In this document: piece after piece, positions 12,304-24,500 of the stretch
Layout of the letters: each line of letters starts with the position of its first letter
How positions within the stretch are numbered: position 1 is the stretch's first letter
Source: Ursus arctos
Taxonomy: Eukaryota > Chordata > Mammalia > Carnivora > Ursidae
DNA: 64,000 nt
Assembly: GCF_023065955.2 (NCBI RefSeq)
Contig: NW_026622797.1
Location: 58,215,689-58,279,688 of the forward strand
Reading direction: 5' to 3'
Position numbers and translations under genes: made by a program
The notes under the pieces: generated by a model
Told to the model about the DNA's origin: nothing
The model's input: only the letters and a program-made list of their open reading frames with translations
The model's database searches: none

Positions 12304-12514
12304 GAGAGCATTATATTTCTATAGGCAAATCCATGTGAAAAGCCAAATTACTATTGGAAGATTGCTTGGTAAGTATACAATTTAGATCAATAGGAGAGAT
12401 AGTTGTAGTTAGTGCTAGCAAGTAACAACACACAGATGTATCCACTTCTATTCTAAGAACAGACCTGCTGAAGAACCTAGTTATTTAAGTGAGCCAGAGC
12501 CAATGAAGGTACTG

Positions 12515-13015
12515 CTGAAGTCGGAATAACACCCCCCCCATCCAAAGATGTCCAAATCTTATACCCAGAACCTGTGAATATGTTAGTTTAAATGGCAAAA
12601 GAGAATTAAGGTTGCAGATGGAATTAAGATTGCTAATTGGTTGAATTTAAAATAAAGAGATTATTCTAGATTATTCAGGTGGGTCCAATGTTATAAGCAC
12701 AAGCTGTAAGTATGGAAGAGGCAGAGTCAATGTGAGAGTGATGGTTTGTGAGAGTTAATTGGCATTATTAGCTTTGAAAATGAAAGGGGCCATGAGCCAA
12801 GGAATGTGGGCAGCCTCTGGAAATTGGAAAAGGCAAGAAAAACAGATTCTCCTCCAGAGCTTTTTGAAAGGAACATAGCCCTGCTGACACCTTGATTTTA
12901 GCTCAGTGAGACGCACCCATTTAGGACTTCTGAGCTCTAGAGTTGTAAGATTAAAAAATTGTGTTGTTCTAAGCCACTATTTCGATTTGTTATAGCAGGA
13001 TTAGGAGACTCATAC
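12515..13015 (+). repeat. MaLR/ERVL-type LTR
   Basis: Ordered LTR segments: ATGTCCAAATCTTATACCC, GGTGGGTCCAATGTTAT, GGCCATGAGCCAAGGAATGT, GACACCTTGATTTTAGC, TTGTGTTGTTCTAAGCCACT. Confidence 0.75.
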
Positions 13016-13639
13016 ACTCTGCCAATTTGATCTTTCTGACTTCCATTTATATACTCCATAAATTTTCCTTTCTTACTTTCTTGTTTAAGCAAAATAACAT
13101 AATTACTTTGTGTTAACTTTTAGTTGCAATCTCAATCCTGACAGGCTTCCCCAGGTGGATCACCTTGACTGGACTGAAGGTGTTTACCAATTATTTGGAC
13201 TTCTTTTGTTCTGGGGAATCTTCTTAAAAATGGGCCATTTCTTGGTCCTTGGAATCTTCAGACAATAAGAATACTAAGCTCTGGTTCTCAGCTTTCTTAA
13301 TGATATACATTGTGTTCTCTCAAGGGCCATTCTAGACTACCTGAAACCAGAAAGTGAATTCTGGAATCCCTAAACTCTTTGGGGATTCCAGACCTAGAGG
13401 TATACAGGGCAGAACAAATCCCTAATGGTGTAAATAAGGTGGCACATTGTAAATCAACATATTTGATTATTGTTTTCTGTGGAGTGCAGATGGATTAAAG
13501 TGTCAAGGACTAGAATTAAGAGGCAGAGTACATCTTTGTATCAAGGTAGCACTATTTTCCTTATCTCTGAAAACAGAGTTCTTTATAGTCCAGATTGTAG
13601 AATCTAAACTTGTTTTAAATAATAAAAGCTAAAAATTAA

Positions 13640-14190
13640 AAAAATAAAAAGTAAAATGTAAGAGTTACGGAGCTCTTACTATGTACTAGGCACTATTCCA
13701 ATTTCTTTTAAGATTCATTTAAACCTCTCCAGAACTCTTATGGCTTTGGAACAATGATTATCCCTATTTTACAAACGAAGAAACTGAGGTTCAGTGTCAT
13801 TAAGTAGTTTGACCAAGTTTACTGGCATAGACTGAATGGAATTCATACCTGGAACTTCTGATACCCAATGGTATTTAGAGGTGGGGCCTTTGGGAGTCAA
13901 TTAGGTTTAGATGAGATCATAAAGGTGAGGCCCTGATGATAGTATTAGTATCCTTATTGTCTATCTCTCTGCCCTTGAAGACTCTATGAGAAGGCACCCA
14001 TCCACAAGCCAGGAAGACAGTTTTCTCCAGGAATCAAATGTGCTGGCACCTTGATCTTGGACTTCCCAGCTTCCAGAACTGTGAGAAATAAATGTCTGTT
14101 GTTTAGGCTACACAGCATGTGGTATTCTGTTACAGCAGTCTGAGCTAAGACAGTTACACAACTAGTAAGTGGCAGAGCTGTTACCTGAAC
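13640..14190 (-). repeat. MIR split by an LTR
   Basis: Left part at about 13,670-13,818 (TATGTACTAGGCACTATTCC, CGAAGAAACTGAGGTTCAG) and right part at 14,155-14,185 (AACTAGTAAGTGGCAGAGC). The two pieces belong together around the LTR. Confidence 0.65.
13822..14152 (+). repeat. MLT1-type MaLR LTR inserted in MIR
   Basis: GGTGGGGCCTTTGGGAG, TTTAGATGAGATCATAAAGG, GGCACCTTGATCTTGGACTT, GAGAAATAAATGTCTGTTG in order. It sits between the two MIR halves. Confidence 0.75.
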
Positions 14191-15039
14191 TTGATAAGTA
14201 TAATTTAGAGACTGAGTTCTTAACTAGTATGTTTTGCCATAAGTTAGAGGTATACTCATCTTCCACAAATAGATGTATCCAGAAATTAAAATAAAGGGAT
14301 GCACAGTGAATGACTAAATAGAGGAAAGGATATTTTCACAATAAAGATTATTAGTACCAAAGCAAATTACAATAATAATTTAATTAAATCTTTTAATTAA
14401 TTAAATCTTAATCCTCTTCACTTTTTTAACCCATTCCCCAACTCACCTCCTCTCTGGCAACCACCAATTCTCTATACTTAAGAATCTGGTTTTTTGTCTC
14501 TTTTTTTCTTTCTCCGTTTGTTTTGTTTCTCAAATTGCATATGAATGAAATTATATGCTATTTTCTTTCTCTGACTTATTTCACTTAGCTGAAAAATAAT
14601 GTAGTAAGCTACACTTGGCAGAACATTGATTGGTCTTCTGTGAACAGCTTTCAGGTGTACCCAATTATTTAGAATAATTTTTACAATAAATGCAATGTCA
14701 CAATGATAATAAAAATGGGAAATACAGATTATTTCATCTTGTAAAATTAAATTATTGCATTTTTGGCTATACGTTCTATTCGGTATTTATATGTGAATAC
14801 ACACACACATACACACACATGTAATAAAGGAAAAATGTTTTTCACTGTTCTGCAAAACGGATAGTCTCTGGCACTGAAAACTGCTGCTCTAAAAGTTTGC
14901 ATTCCAGTCCAAAAGGACTCCATTAAGAACTTATTCGGCTTGGTGCAGGCAAATTTTGGTAGGTCCTTGAGGACAAAATAAGTTTTGTTCCTCTTTTCAC
15001 TAGCAGGAGAAGGAACTGAAATCAGGAAACCTTGCACTT
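14191..15039. other. Upstream flank of CCNC, nothing recognised
   Basis: AT-rich, with a short interrupted ACACAC run at 14,799-14,818. L1-like antisense text (TCTGACTTATTTCACTTAGC) near 14,570 suggests an old L1 remnant, not delimited. Confidence 0.4.
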
Positions 15040-15141
15040 TAACGAAGTGCCATACCGGCGGCCTGTAAAATGAAAAAACAAAATTCCAACCGGCCTACAT
15101 TTCCTTCCGACTCAGTGAATGAACGCAGCTCACAGAAAACC

Positions 15142-15184
15142 CTCGCGAGTTGTAGGACGCAACCGGTACGAAACTCTCGCGAGA
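15142..15184. promoter_or_regulatory. Paired CGCG palindromes (BANP-type motif)
   Basis: TCTCGCGAGA is a perfect 10-bp palindrome known to be bound by BANP and associated with orphan CpG-island promoters of essential genes. A second 8-bp core, CTCGCGAG, lies 33 bp upstream of it. Both are about 325-370 bp before the CCNC ATG. Confidence 0.7.
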
Positions 15185-15508
15185 GCCTCCCAACCGCCGG
15201 GAGCCTTCTAAGGGCACTAGTTCCCACCCCCTCAGCGCCGCCACAGGCTGCCCGCTCCCCACCGGCTTCCTCTGCTACCGCGGGGCGGGCCGGAACTTTT
15301 ATCCATAGGAACGGGTTTACACAGTAGAGTGTTGCCGGCCGGCGTCAAGGAGAATAGAGTGCCATCCTCTTCCTCTCACCGTAGCCGCCGCGGAGCGGAG
15401 CCGAGCAGATCAGATCCAGGAGCGCGGTTACCGGGCGGGCTGGGTCTATGGTCGCTCCGCGGGCCGCTCCGCCGGCTGGTGCTTTTTTATCAGGGCAAGC
15501 TGTGTTCC

Positions 15509-15540
15509 ATGGCAGGGAACTTTTGGCAGAGCTCCCATTA
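15509..15540 (+). CDS. CCNC: CCNC coding exon 1
   Basis: Encodes residues 1-10 plus two bases of Tyr11 ([10 protein letters not shown]). The donor is GTAAGT directly after the exon. The 5' UTR is within the CpG island; its 5' end cannot be placed from sequence alone. The frame is open upstream to about 15,329, but with no in-frame ATG. Confidence 0.96.
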
Positions 15541-18500
15541 GTAAGTGATCTTCCGTCTTCTCGCCCGGGGCTTGTTCTTGGGAGCCGGTGAGGACGGGGC
15601 CTGCGACTCCCTTTGGCCTGGATCCCGGCCCCTGTCCCGAGTACCGCGGGGTCTCCCGGGAGGCGGCAGCGGCCGGAAGCGGGATGCACTTTTCTCTGGC
15701 GACTCCCCTCTCCCCGCCCCCTGGCAGCATTTCGGGGGTGGGGGTAAAGATGTGTGAGCGGGGAAGGGCGAGGGGTTAAGGAGGTTCGGTCTCCGGGGAA
15801 GGAAGGAGTTTAACTTGATTCCTGGATAAGCTAGGCCTGGAAGCGGGGTGGGTTGGGTGGGATGGGGTGGGATGGGCGCAGGTATGGAAAGTGCGGCACA
15901 GCTCGGACTCTGGGCTCTTCAGGACAGTTGTGGTTCGCTTTTGCCTGGGCTCTCTTTAGTTGTCGGCATTGTAGTCTTTTGTCATTGACCTTCTATCTTG
16001 AGTGAATTTAGTATTCCGAGGAGAATTTAGTATTCCGAGGAGAGGGTCCAGAATCAGTCTTGTTTTCTGCTCTGTAACCGCTTCCTGCCATTACCTTATG
16101 CCTAGATGGAGTTGTATGTTGGTTAGGTATAGGGCAGGTGCTCTCAAAATTTATTCATTTCATTAGTCTGTGCCTTATATTTTGTTTTAAGCAACTATTT
16201 TCCAGTGACTGCCGATTTCTTTAACCTATTTCATGAATAAGTTTTTGTTTTTGTTAGTGACCATGGAAGAACTAGAGTCATATTAAAAATATTTTCCCCT
16301 AAATACGTTTGTTTAGGCGGAAAGGTGGGTGATGCGACTAATTGAACTTTGACTAGGCTTTCCGCTGTACGGTTGAAAGGTGAACAGAACCTGGTACTAT
16401 TATATTTTGGTGTAAACATACCTTAATGCCAAGAGAGCATTAGTAGTAGTAATTTAAATTTTGATTCTGTGAAGAAGATGGATTCCTATTCATTCTGTTT
16501 TTAGTCCTTTGTAAGAGAAGAAAAAAGAAACAATGGGTTTGGAAACCTATTTTCAGAAAACAGGTTTTCCTCTTGCTGTAAGTGATTCTGTGGTGATGAA
16601 ATTCTGTAGAAGCCTTACTCATTGTAATATTGCTTGGGCAAAATTAAAATACAGAAAATTTACTGGAGAAGGGATAGTATTTTAATAAACTTTGAAAGAA
16701 GGAGAAAGAATTGGCAAGTAGCTAGCTGTTGATTATCAGAAGTTACAGCCATTTTTCAACTTAAAAAAAAAAAGATCCTACCTGCCTTTTGGTAAATGTT
16801 CTCATTATGCTTTCACTTATTGTTGGCGTAATAAGAACATATATCAGAGGGGGAGAAGGATCTATAATACTTGTTTTTTCACTTTTGAAATATAAAATTG
16901 TTATAATGTTAAATGTGCTTTTTTGAAAGTGTCCTTGCCGCACAATTCAAATAGTCCTGGAGGAAGGGGCCACTGAGATCTCTTGAGAATCATGAAGTGC
17001 CTGATCTGCAAAAGGTTACAAGTGAGAAAGACAAGGCGGTCAATTCTGGAAAAACAAACCAACAAAAAGATTACAAAAACCATTGCTTTAGGTGATTTTG
17101 GTAAAAGAGGAAAATTGACATGAACTATGTTGTGTATCGTGGCTTGAAGATGCGCATTTTAACATTTCTGAAATGAGCCTGACAATTTTTTTTCTTAGCA
17201 CATGAAATAATGGTGAATTTTACAGTGTAATCTTAAATTTTTTAAGTGTTCTTGGTTTAACCTCCATACTATGTGCTGTGAGAAAAAACTTAAATATTTA
17301 TGAAATTTATCTTTTTAAAAACCTGTGACTGTGAGGATGAAATTAATGATAATTCCAGAACATAGTGAATCACAGTATTTTCTAGAAAGTTGAAGTAGAG
17401 CACAACACATTCTTTGATCTTACTGCAGTAAAAGTAGGGCACTAAATACTAGGTGGTTGACTGAATGAATTAATGAAGAGGTAACAAATAAAAAAGGACA
17501 AAATCAATTCTGGATATTGTATCAAAGAGGAAACTGAAAATACAGTTACATAATATTAAGGAAATAACCTGATGAGATCAATATATATCCATACCTGTGG
17601 GATGTAGCCAAAGTTATAAACTAGCATCCAGAATAACTGACAAAGAATAAAAATAGTCAAAATAGTCTGCTTAAGAATATTAAAAAGGAAACAGTGAAAT
17701 AAGTCCAAGGGGGGAAAAACAAAGACTTAATAAAGGTAACACTTATTAACATATTAAAAGGAAAAATAGCCAGAAATTATAAGAGCTGGTTCTTTGGAAG
17801 GGAAGATCAAAACGGTAGACTAAACTGCTAGTTGAATCAAAGAAAAGAGGGTTGATACAGAGATAAAAAATTAGGAATCAGAAAAGTAAATAAATCCAGA
17901 TGTACCTTTAGGTTACCTCCATGGTAATAAATTTGAAAGCCAAAACAAATTTAGAAAGTTACCAAAGAGCTACCCCTTAAAAAATGCTCTGGCCCACATT
18001 ATTTCATGGGTAAATGTTTTCCCATTTTCAAGAGAATCTGCTACTGAAATTATTGCAGGTCACACAGAAAGAAAGCTTTCCAGTTCTCTCTTTGAAGCTA
18101 CAATAACACTGATAAAATCTAGAAAAGGTTGCACAAAAAACAATCTCAGTTTTGAATATTGATACAAGCATCATAAATTACTAACAAGTAGAGTCTAACA
18201 TTACATTAGAAATACAGAAAATGGTAGTAATTTTATTGAAATATGGTTAGTATTAGGAAATCTGTTAATAAACAGTGAAGGCATCAAAAGACATCTATTA
18301 AAATTCAACATCTATTCTTGACTAAAACAGGATGCTTTCTTAACATGGTAAGAACGTCAAAGCATGAATAAGAGATATTTAATGGTGAAACATTGGGAAA
18401 ATAGGGTGCCTGTTTAACATTGTTCTGAATTACTACTCAATACGATTAATAGAATGAGATATTAAAAATGACAAAATTGTCAGCCTGTAGAGATAAAATT

Positions 18501-21500
18501 AACTCGAAAATTCAGCTAATTGAAAAATTATTATAAACAGTAAAGGTTTAATGAAGTGACCAGTTACAAAATGTAAAAATGGAAAGCTTTCTTCTAAATG
18601 AATGATGGAAAATATAATTACAGTAGCAATATAAAATATGAAATACACAAGAATAAACTAAAGAAATGTGCGGGACCTATAGGAAGAAAATTTTTAAATT
18701 CTCTAGTAGAACATAAAGATTTTAATAAATGGAGTTTGAATTCTAGCACTTAAAGATAGCATTTCTCTCTATCGATCTCTAAGTTTAATGCAGTTGGGAC
18801 TTGACATAATACTTCTAAAGTTCAAGTCTTAGAATAATAATTGTAATAGAATATTGAGAAGTTTTTCTAAAGAACACTAAGTAGCAAGGGGGATATTTTC
18901 CATATCAGATTTCAATAATTTAATCTTATGTTTTAAAATAGCATGGCATAGGAATAAGAAAAATTGAAAGAAAAAAGCCTTAAGTATATTAGAAAATGTA
19001 GGTGAATTTTTTTCTTTAATCATTTTGTGTCAGGGAAGGTCTTCCCATTTGTGACCAGCATAAAATCAAAGTTAAAATATGGGTTGGGGGGCGCCTGGGT
19101 GGCGCAGTCGTTAAAGCGTCTGCCTTCGGCTCAGGGCGTGATCCCGGCGTTCCAGGATCAAGTCCCACGTCGGGCTCCTCCGCTGGGAGCCTGCTTCTTC
19201 CTCTCTCACTCCCCTGCTGTGTTCCCTCTCTCGCTGGCTGTCTCTCTGTCACATAAATAAAAATAAAAAATCTTAAATAAATAAATAAATAAATAATAAA
19301 ATATGAGTTGGTTTTGGGGGCACTTGGGTGGCTCAGTCGTTAAGCGTCTGCCTTCGGCTCAGGGCGTGATCCCAGAGTCCTGGGATCGAGCCCCACATCA
19401 GGCTCCCTGCTCCTGCTGGGAAGCCTGCTTCTACCTCTCCCACTCCCCCTGCCTGTGTTCCCTCTCTTGCTGGCTGTCTCTCCCTCTGTCAAATAAATAA
19501 ATAAAATCTTTAAAAAATAAATAAATAAAAAATAAATAAAATATGGGTTGGTTTTAATAAGTCATATTTCTGTGTTACAAATAATTAAATATTAAGAGAT
19601 CATGCTAAAGTTGGGGAATGTTTGCAGTTTATGTGACAAATGGTTTATTATCCATAATATGCAGATTATATGAGAAGAATCTCTTAATCGTGAAAAAGAC
19701 CATTCCATTAGAAAAATTGTCATTGGAATTACAGTGTACAAAAAACTGTATTTGACCAATAAGGCATGGAAAAATGTTTAACCTCAGAAGTAAACTAAAA
19801 AACTGGTGTGACATATGGAATACAAACTAACAATGTAAAACAAAGTTATCAGCAAAACCAACCAATCAGTTCTATTTCTAGGTAATTATTTTAAATGTAT
19901 TATTAATCAGATATGCAAGAGTGAATTAACAAAGCTATTTATTAAGGCATTATTTTTAATAGTCAGAAATTATAAGCTACATTCCTATAATAGGAATTAA
20001 CTAAACGAGTAACAATCCATTCATAATGCTGTGCAACAATTTAGAGGTATGCTGAGTAACAAATTTGTTGACATCGAAAGACTTCCAGAACATACTGAAT
20101 GACAAAAGCAAGTTGCAGAATAGTTTTTTGGGTCATTTCAGTTTCATATCTCTGGTTAATTGGCACTTGGCAGGTAGAGGAGGCTATAGTGTAATAAATT
20201 CAGAAGCAGCTTTTAACATGATGGGAATTTGTGAATTAGGGAAATTAAATACTGTAGTTACTCGTGAACAACTGAGAAAAGACACTTCAAACCTAAGACA
20301 CCATCATTTGGTGCCAAATAACTATACCATTATTTTATGTATCATTAGGAAAAAATAAACGTGCTGCCAGTTAAAAGCTTAAGACATCACTTTCTTGATA
20401 TCATAGTCTTAAAACCAATGAAATAACAATATAAGGTAGTGAGAGAGAGAACAGAAAAGAGAGAAAATTAGACTGGAATTTTTTTTCAGGGCATATTTAC
20501 ATTCATTAGTGAGATAATTCTCAGAGTTTAAAGAAATATGAAAAATCTTCCTAGGTTACTTCTTGCACTTTGTATTTCTCAGAATGTTCATAACTTGTTC
20601 AGTCTTAGAATGTTTTTTTTGTGACTTTGTTAGTTGATTTTCTGTAACGTGTCTTAACATCTTCATTCTTCTAGTTTGCAATGGATTTTGGATAAACAAG
20701 ATCTGTTGAAGGAACGCCAGAAGGACTTAAAGTTTCTCTCAGAAGAAGAGTATTGGAAATTACAGATATTTTTTACAAATGGTAAACTTAAAAAAAAATT
20801 AATTGAAATGGTACAGTTGGTTACATCTGAATTAAAACTTCTGTATAGTAATTTGTGATGAGCTGTTTTAGTTCCTACTTGATATTTTTATTTATACATA
20901 TATTCTTTTATAACTTATATTTATCTTTCTAAGTGCTCTAAATAAAGTCTTTTGTGAATCTTACATTGCAGAGACACTCAAGACAGTTTGAAAGTGTTCA
21001 TTAATCTCCCTAAGCATTTATAATGTGTTAATAAACCCCATTAAGTTTGGCTAAAGCAAGTATTTTGAGGATAAATGGATTCTTTGGACTGACATCCTAT
21101 ATTGGTCATTCTTATCTTACAAGTTTGCTTTGGAGGAAGGGGATTTAGAGTCAAAAGATCCTTGCTCTGCCACATGGTAGCTTTGTTACGTGATCTTTCT
21201 AACCCTCAGTTAACTCTTCTGCAAACCTACTTCTGTGTTGTTTGGAGAATTCACTATGGACTTTTTAATAAACTTTATAAAGTGAAAGTTGTAGTGAGTT
21301 TGTTAACTATATAATATTTTCTTTTTATATTTATTCTAAAGATAAAAACATTGAAAATACTTAGAAGGTAGAGGGAAATACCTTTCATTCAACCTTCTTA
21401 ATACAAGAATAGTGTTTGCTATGGGGCACTTTCTATTTTTTATTGTTATTTATGCATACCTATATTTTTTTTAACAGATTTGCAAATCCTAATACCAGCC

Positions 21501-24500
21501 CAGTGTGATCCAAGTAGAGCTTTATAGCATATGTAGGTTTTTCTCTTTGTTAAAAATTAATATAGTCATGATTTAACCATGTGAAAGTTACTGTTCAGTG
21601 TCAATATTATAATGATACCAGAAGAACATTTAAAACTTTATTATTTTTCTTTTAGTTATTCAGGCATTAGGTGAACATCTTAAATTAAGACAACAAGTTA
21701 TTGCCACTGCTACGGTCTATTTCAAGAGATTCTATGCCAGGTAGGACTTTTATTTTGGGATTAGGTTACACCTATTTGAAACTCTTATGTAATGTTGATG
21801 AACCTTAGTATAAATGAATCACGTGTTTGCCATAGAATTATCTTGGTTTTTTTTCCAGTGTTTTCTATATGAATGACATTTAACTTTGTTTTATCATATT
21901 TTAGGTATTCTCTGAAAAGTATAGATCCTGTATTAATGGCTCCTACATGTGTGTTTTTGGCATCCAAAGTAGAGGTATGAAATAGTTTTCTGTTCTTCGT
22001 TAAAGTATAGTCAATGTACCTTGGTTAATCTGCCCTAGTTTTCATATTACCTATTTAAAAATAACGACAGATGGTGATTTATGCAAAATAGTGAAATTCA
22101 TACAAATTCAAAGATATACATGTCTTTATACATTCATTTAACAAACACTTATGTAACATTTACTATATACTAAGTGCTATTCTGAGTCCTTTTACAACTA
22201 TAACTGACTCATAATTTGACTTATAATCCTTATAAGAAACAGTGGTGTGTATGGTAGTAATATCCTCATTTCATAAAGGACGAAACTGAGGTACATAGAG
22301 ATTAAGAAGCTTGCCTAAGATCATAGAGCTGGTAAGTGGCAGAGCCTGGGAGTCTGGCTACTAATTCCATGCTTTTAACTGCTTTGTTCTAGGTCCTCTA
22401 AGACATTTACTGTTTGGCACTGAGGAGTATTCCATAAGTGCCACACCTTCTCTACTATAACCTGAATTATAACTCCTCCTCCTATGACCCTCCTCCTCCT
22501 CCACATGCTTCCTGTGTTCTGTCTTCCCTCCCTGCCTCCTGATAATGGCTGTCTGCCAAGCCATAGGGAAAGCAGGAGGGAAGGCAAGGATTGAGTGTGG
22601 ATCTAGTCAAATAGATTCCAATGAGGAATTGTTAGGGGAGAGAAATTAGGTGAGGGAGAGAGAAGAGAGATGGGAACTTGGAGCTGAGACTAAATCTCTG
22701 CTCACCTTATTTTCCTTTTCAGTATTTTTGAGAGAGCGCAGCTAAAATCCAGACAATAATAGGAGATATTGACTGATTTTCATTATAACATATGCAGTCT
22801 TTAAACTTACAGAACCTTTGTATTATGTACCTTAGATGTCCTTAGAATCGTAATTGTATTCTTGAAAATTGAATGTAATTTAAGCCTAATAGGTTTATAT
22901 TCCTTTTGGTACTCAATTTTGGTTTACTTTTGTTTTAGTCATTATTTAGGATTATTTAAGACATCTTTCCTAATTATTACCTAAAGTAATGAGAGTTCAC
23001 CCTATTAGAAATAATATTAAGACAGACTTTCTAGAGGTTTGTGGTTTTCTAGTTATAAGTGGTAGCTGAAAGGGACAGCCCGGTTGTTACTAAGTTCTTT
23101 ATTGGGAAAAGCAGTGTTTATAAAAAGCCCATATTACGGGGTGATTTTTCCAAATATTACCATGTAATTTGATGTATCTGAAGCACAACCAGTATGGAAA
23201 ATCGAGACAAAATCTTTATAATATAATTTCTACTCTTGAAGATTAATTTGGGGATTTTAATTTGTTTCGTTTAAGTATCTTTTGTTATATGATTTACTGA
23301 GTAAAAGTTTTCACTGTAAAGAATTTTGGATAAAGAATAATCCTAGTTTGGGGCGCCCTGGCTGGCTCAGTTGGTAGAGCATATGACTCTTGATCTCAGG
23401 GTCGTGAGTTCAAGCCCCACATTGGGTGTAGAAATATTAAAAAAAAAAAAAAAAAAAGAATTAGTCCTGGAAAAAAATGTATCCCTTTATATTTGGTTCT
23501 AGCATTATTGTTTTTAGTCTTTAACTGTGACCAAATCTTTCTGTGTTTTGTCCAGTTGTGTGGGAATTATATAGAAATGACTTTTAAGATGTCTGAGGCA
23601 TTTACTTTTTAGTTTCAGTTACTATGGTTTGAGGTTTAAATATAAATATATATATACCCATACATACCCACCTCACCCCTCAAAATAAGGATGTAGGTTG
23701 AAGACTACATTTAGTTTAGTTCCTTTTGTTGAATAAGGAACCGATTGATTTTTCTCTTTTAAAATAAAGTGAAGGCTTTAGTAATCTTATGAGGTTAATC
23801 AAATTAAATAAGACAATATAAGACAATATATGTAAGGTGGATCATAAATTTTAGTTATTTTTACAATGGTGGCATATTAAATTCAAAGAGGAAATGGGAA
23901 CTGACATTAAGAGCCTTGCGTCACCTGGGTGGCTCAGTTGGTTAAGCGTCCAACTCTTGATTTCGGCTCAGGTCATGATCTCCGAGTCGTGGGATGGAGC
24001 CCCCCATTGGGCTTCCTGCTAATCACAGATTCTGCTTAAGATTCTGTCCCAATCCCTCTGCCCATTCCCACTCACACTCTCTCAAAAAAAAAAAAAAAAA
24101 AAAAAAGGAAGTCTTATGGAGGGTCTGGATGGCTCAGTCAGTTAAGTGTCTGACTCTTGATCTCAGCTCAGGTCTTGATGTCAGGGTTGTTAGTTCAAGC
24201 CCCGTGTTGGGCTCCACACTGGGCATGCATGGAGCCTACTTTAAAAAAAAAAGGAAGTTTTATACTATATCATTCTATCATTCTTGTCTTCCTCTTCCAA
24301 ATAGAATAATAGTTTCTATGGTCTTAAATTCTTTTGGTGATACTAAAGTTTATCTTTTAGAGATTCAGCCATTTTATTACTAAGTAGTATGAAGTATCTG
24401 TTCATTAGTCCAGGTTCAGTTGAATAGAAAGCGTACTTAGTATCTTTCTTGCATTAAGTGTAGAATCTAAAAAATCTTTTTGGAAACTATTTGGAGTGCA

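Larger units (their letters stand above)
15040..15760 (+). promoter_or_regulatory. CCNC: CCNC CpG-island promoter
   Basis: GC-rich, CpG-dense stretch surrounding the start codon, against AT-rich flanks. It contains TCTCGCGAGA at 15175-15184, a related CTCGCGAG at 15142-15149, and ETS-like CCGGAA sites near 15,290 and 15,673. I see no clear TATA box at a sensible distance, as is normal for a broadly expressed gene. The transcription start probably lies in the 15.2-15.5 kb region but cannot be fixed by eye. Confidence 0.85.

Noticed and set aside
15329..15508. N-terminal extension of cyclin C from upstream in-frame sequence
   Set aside because: The frame is open but begins at GTG with no in-frame ATG. 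The 15509 ATG gives the exact family length and the known N-terminus.
19088..19500. tRNA genes or Pol III transcripts
   Set aside because: The A and B box-like sequences belong to the tRNA-derived SINE heads; no copy has an intact tRNA fold.
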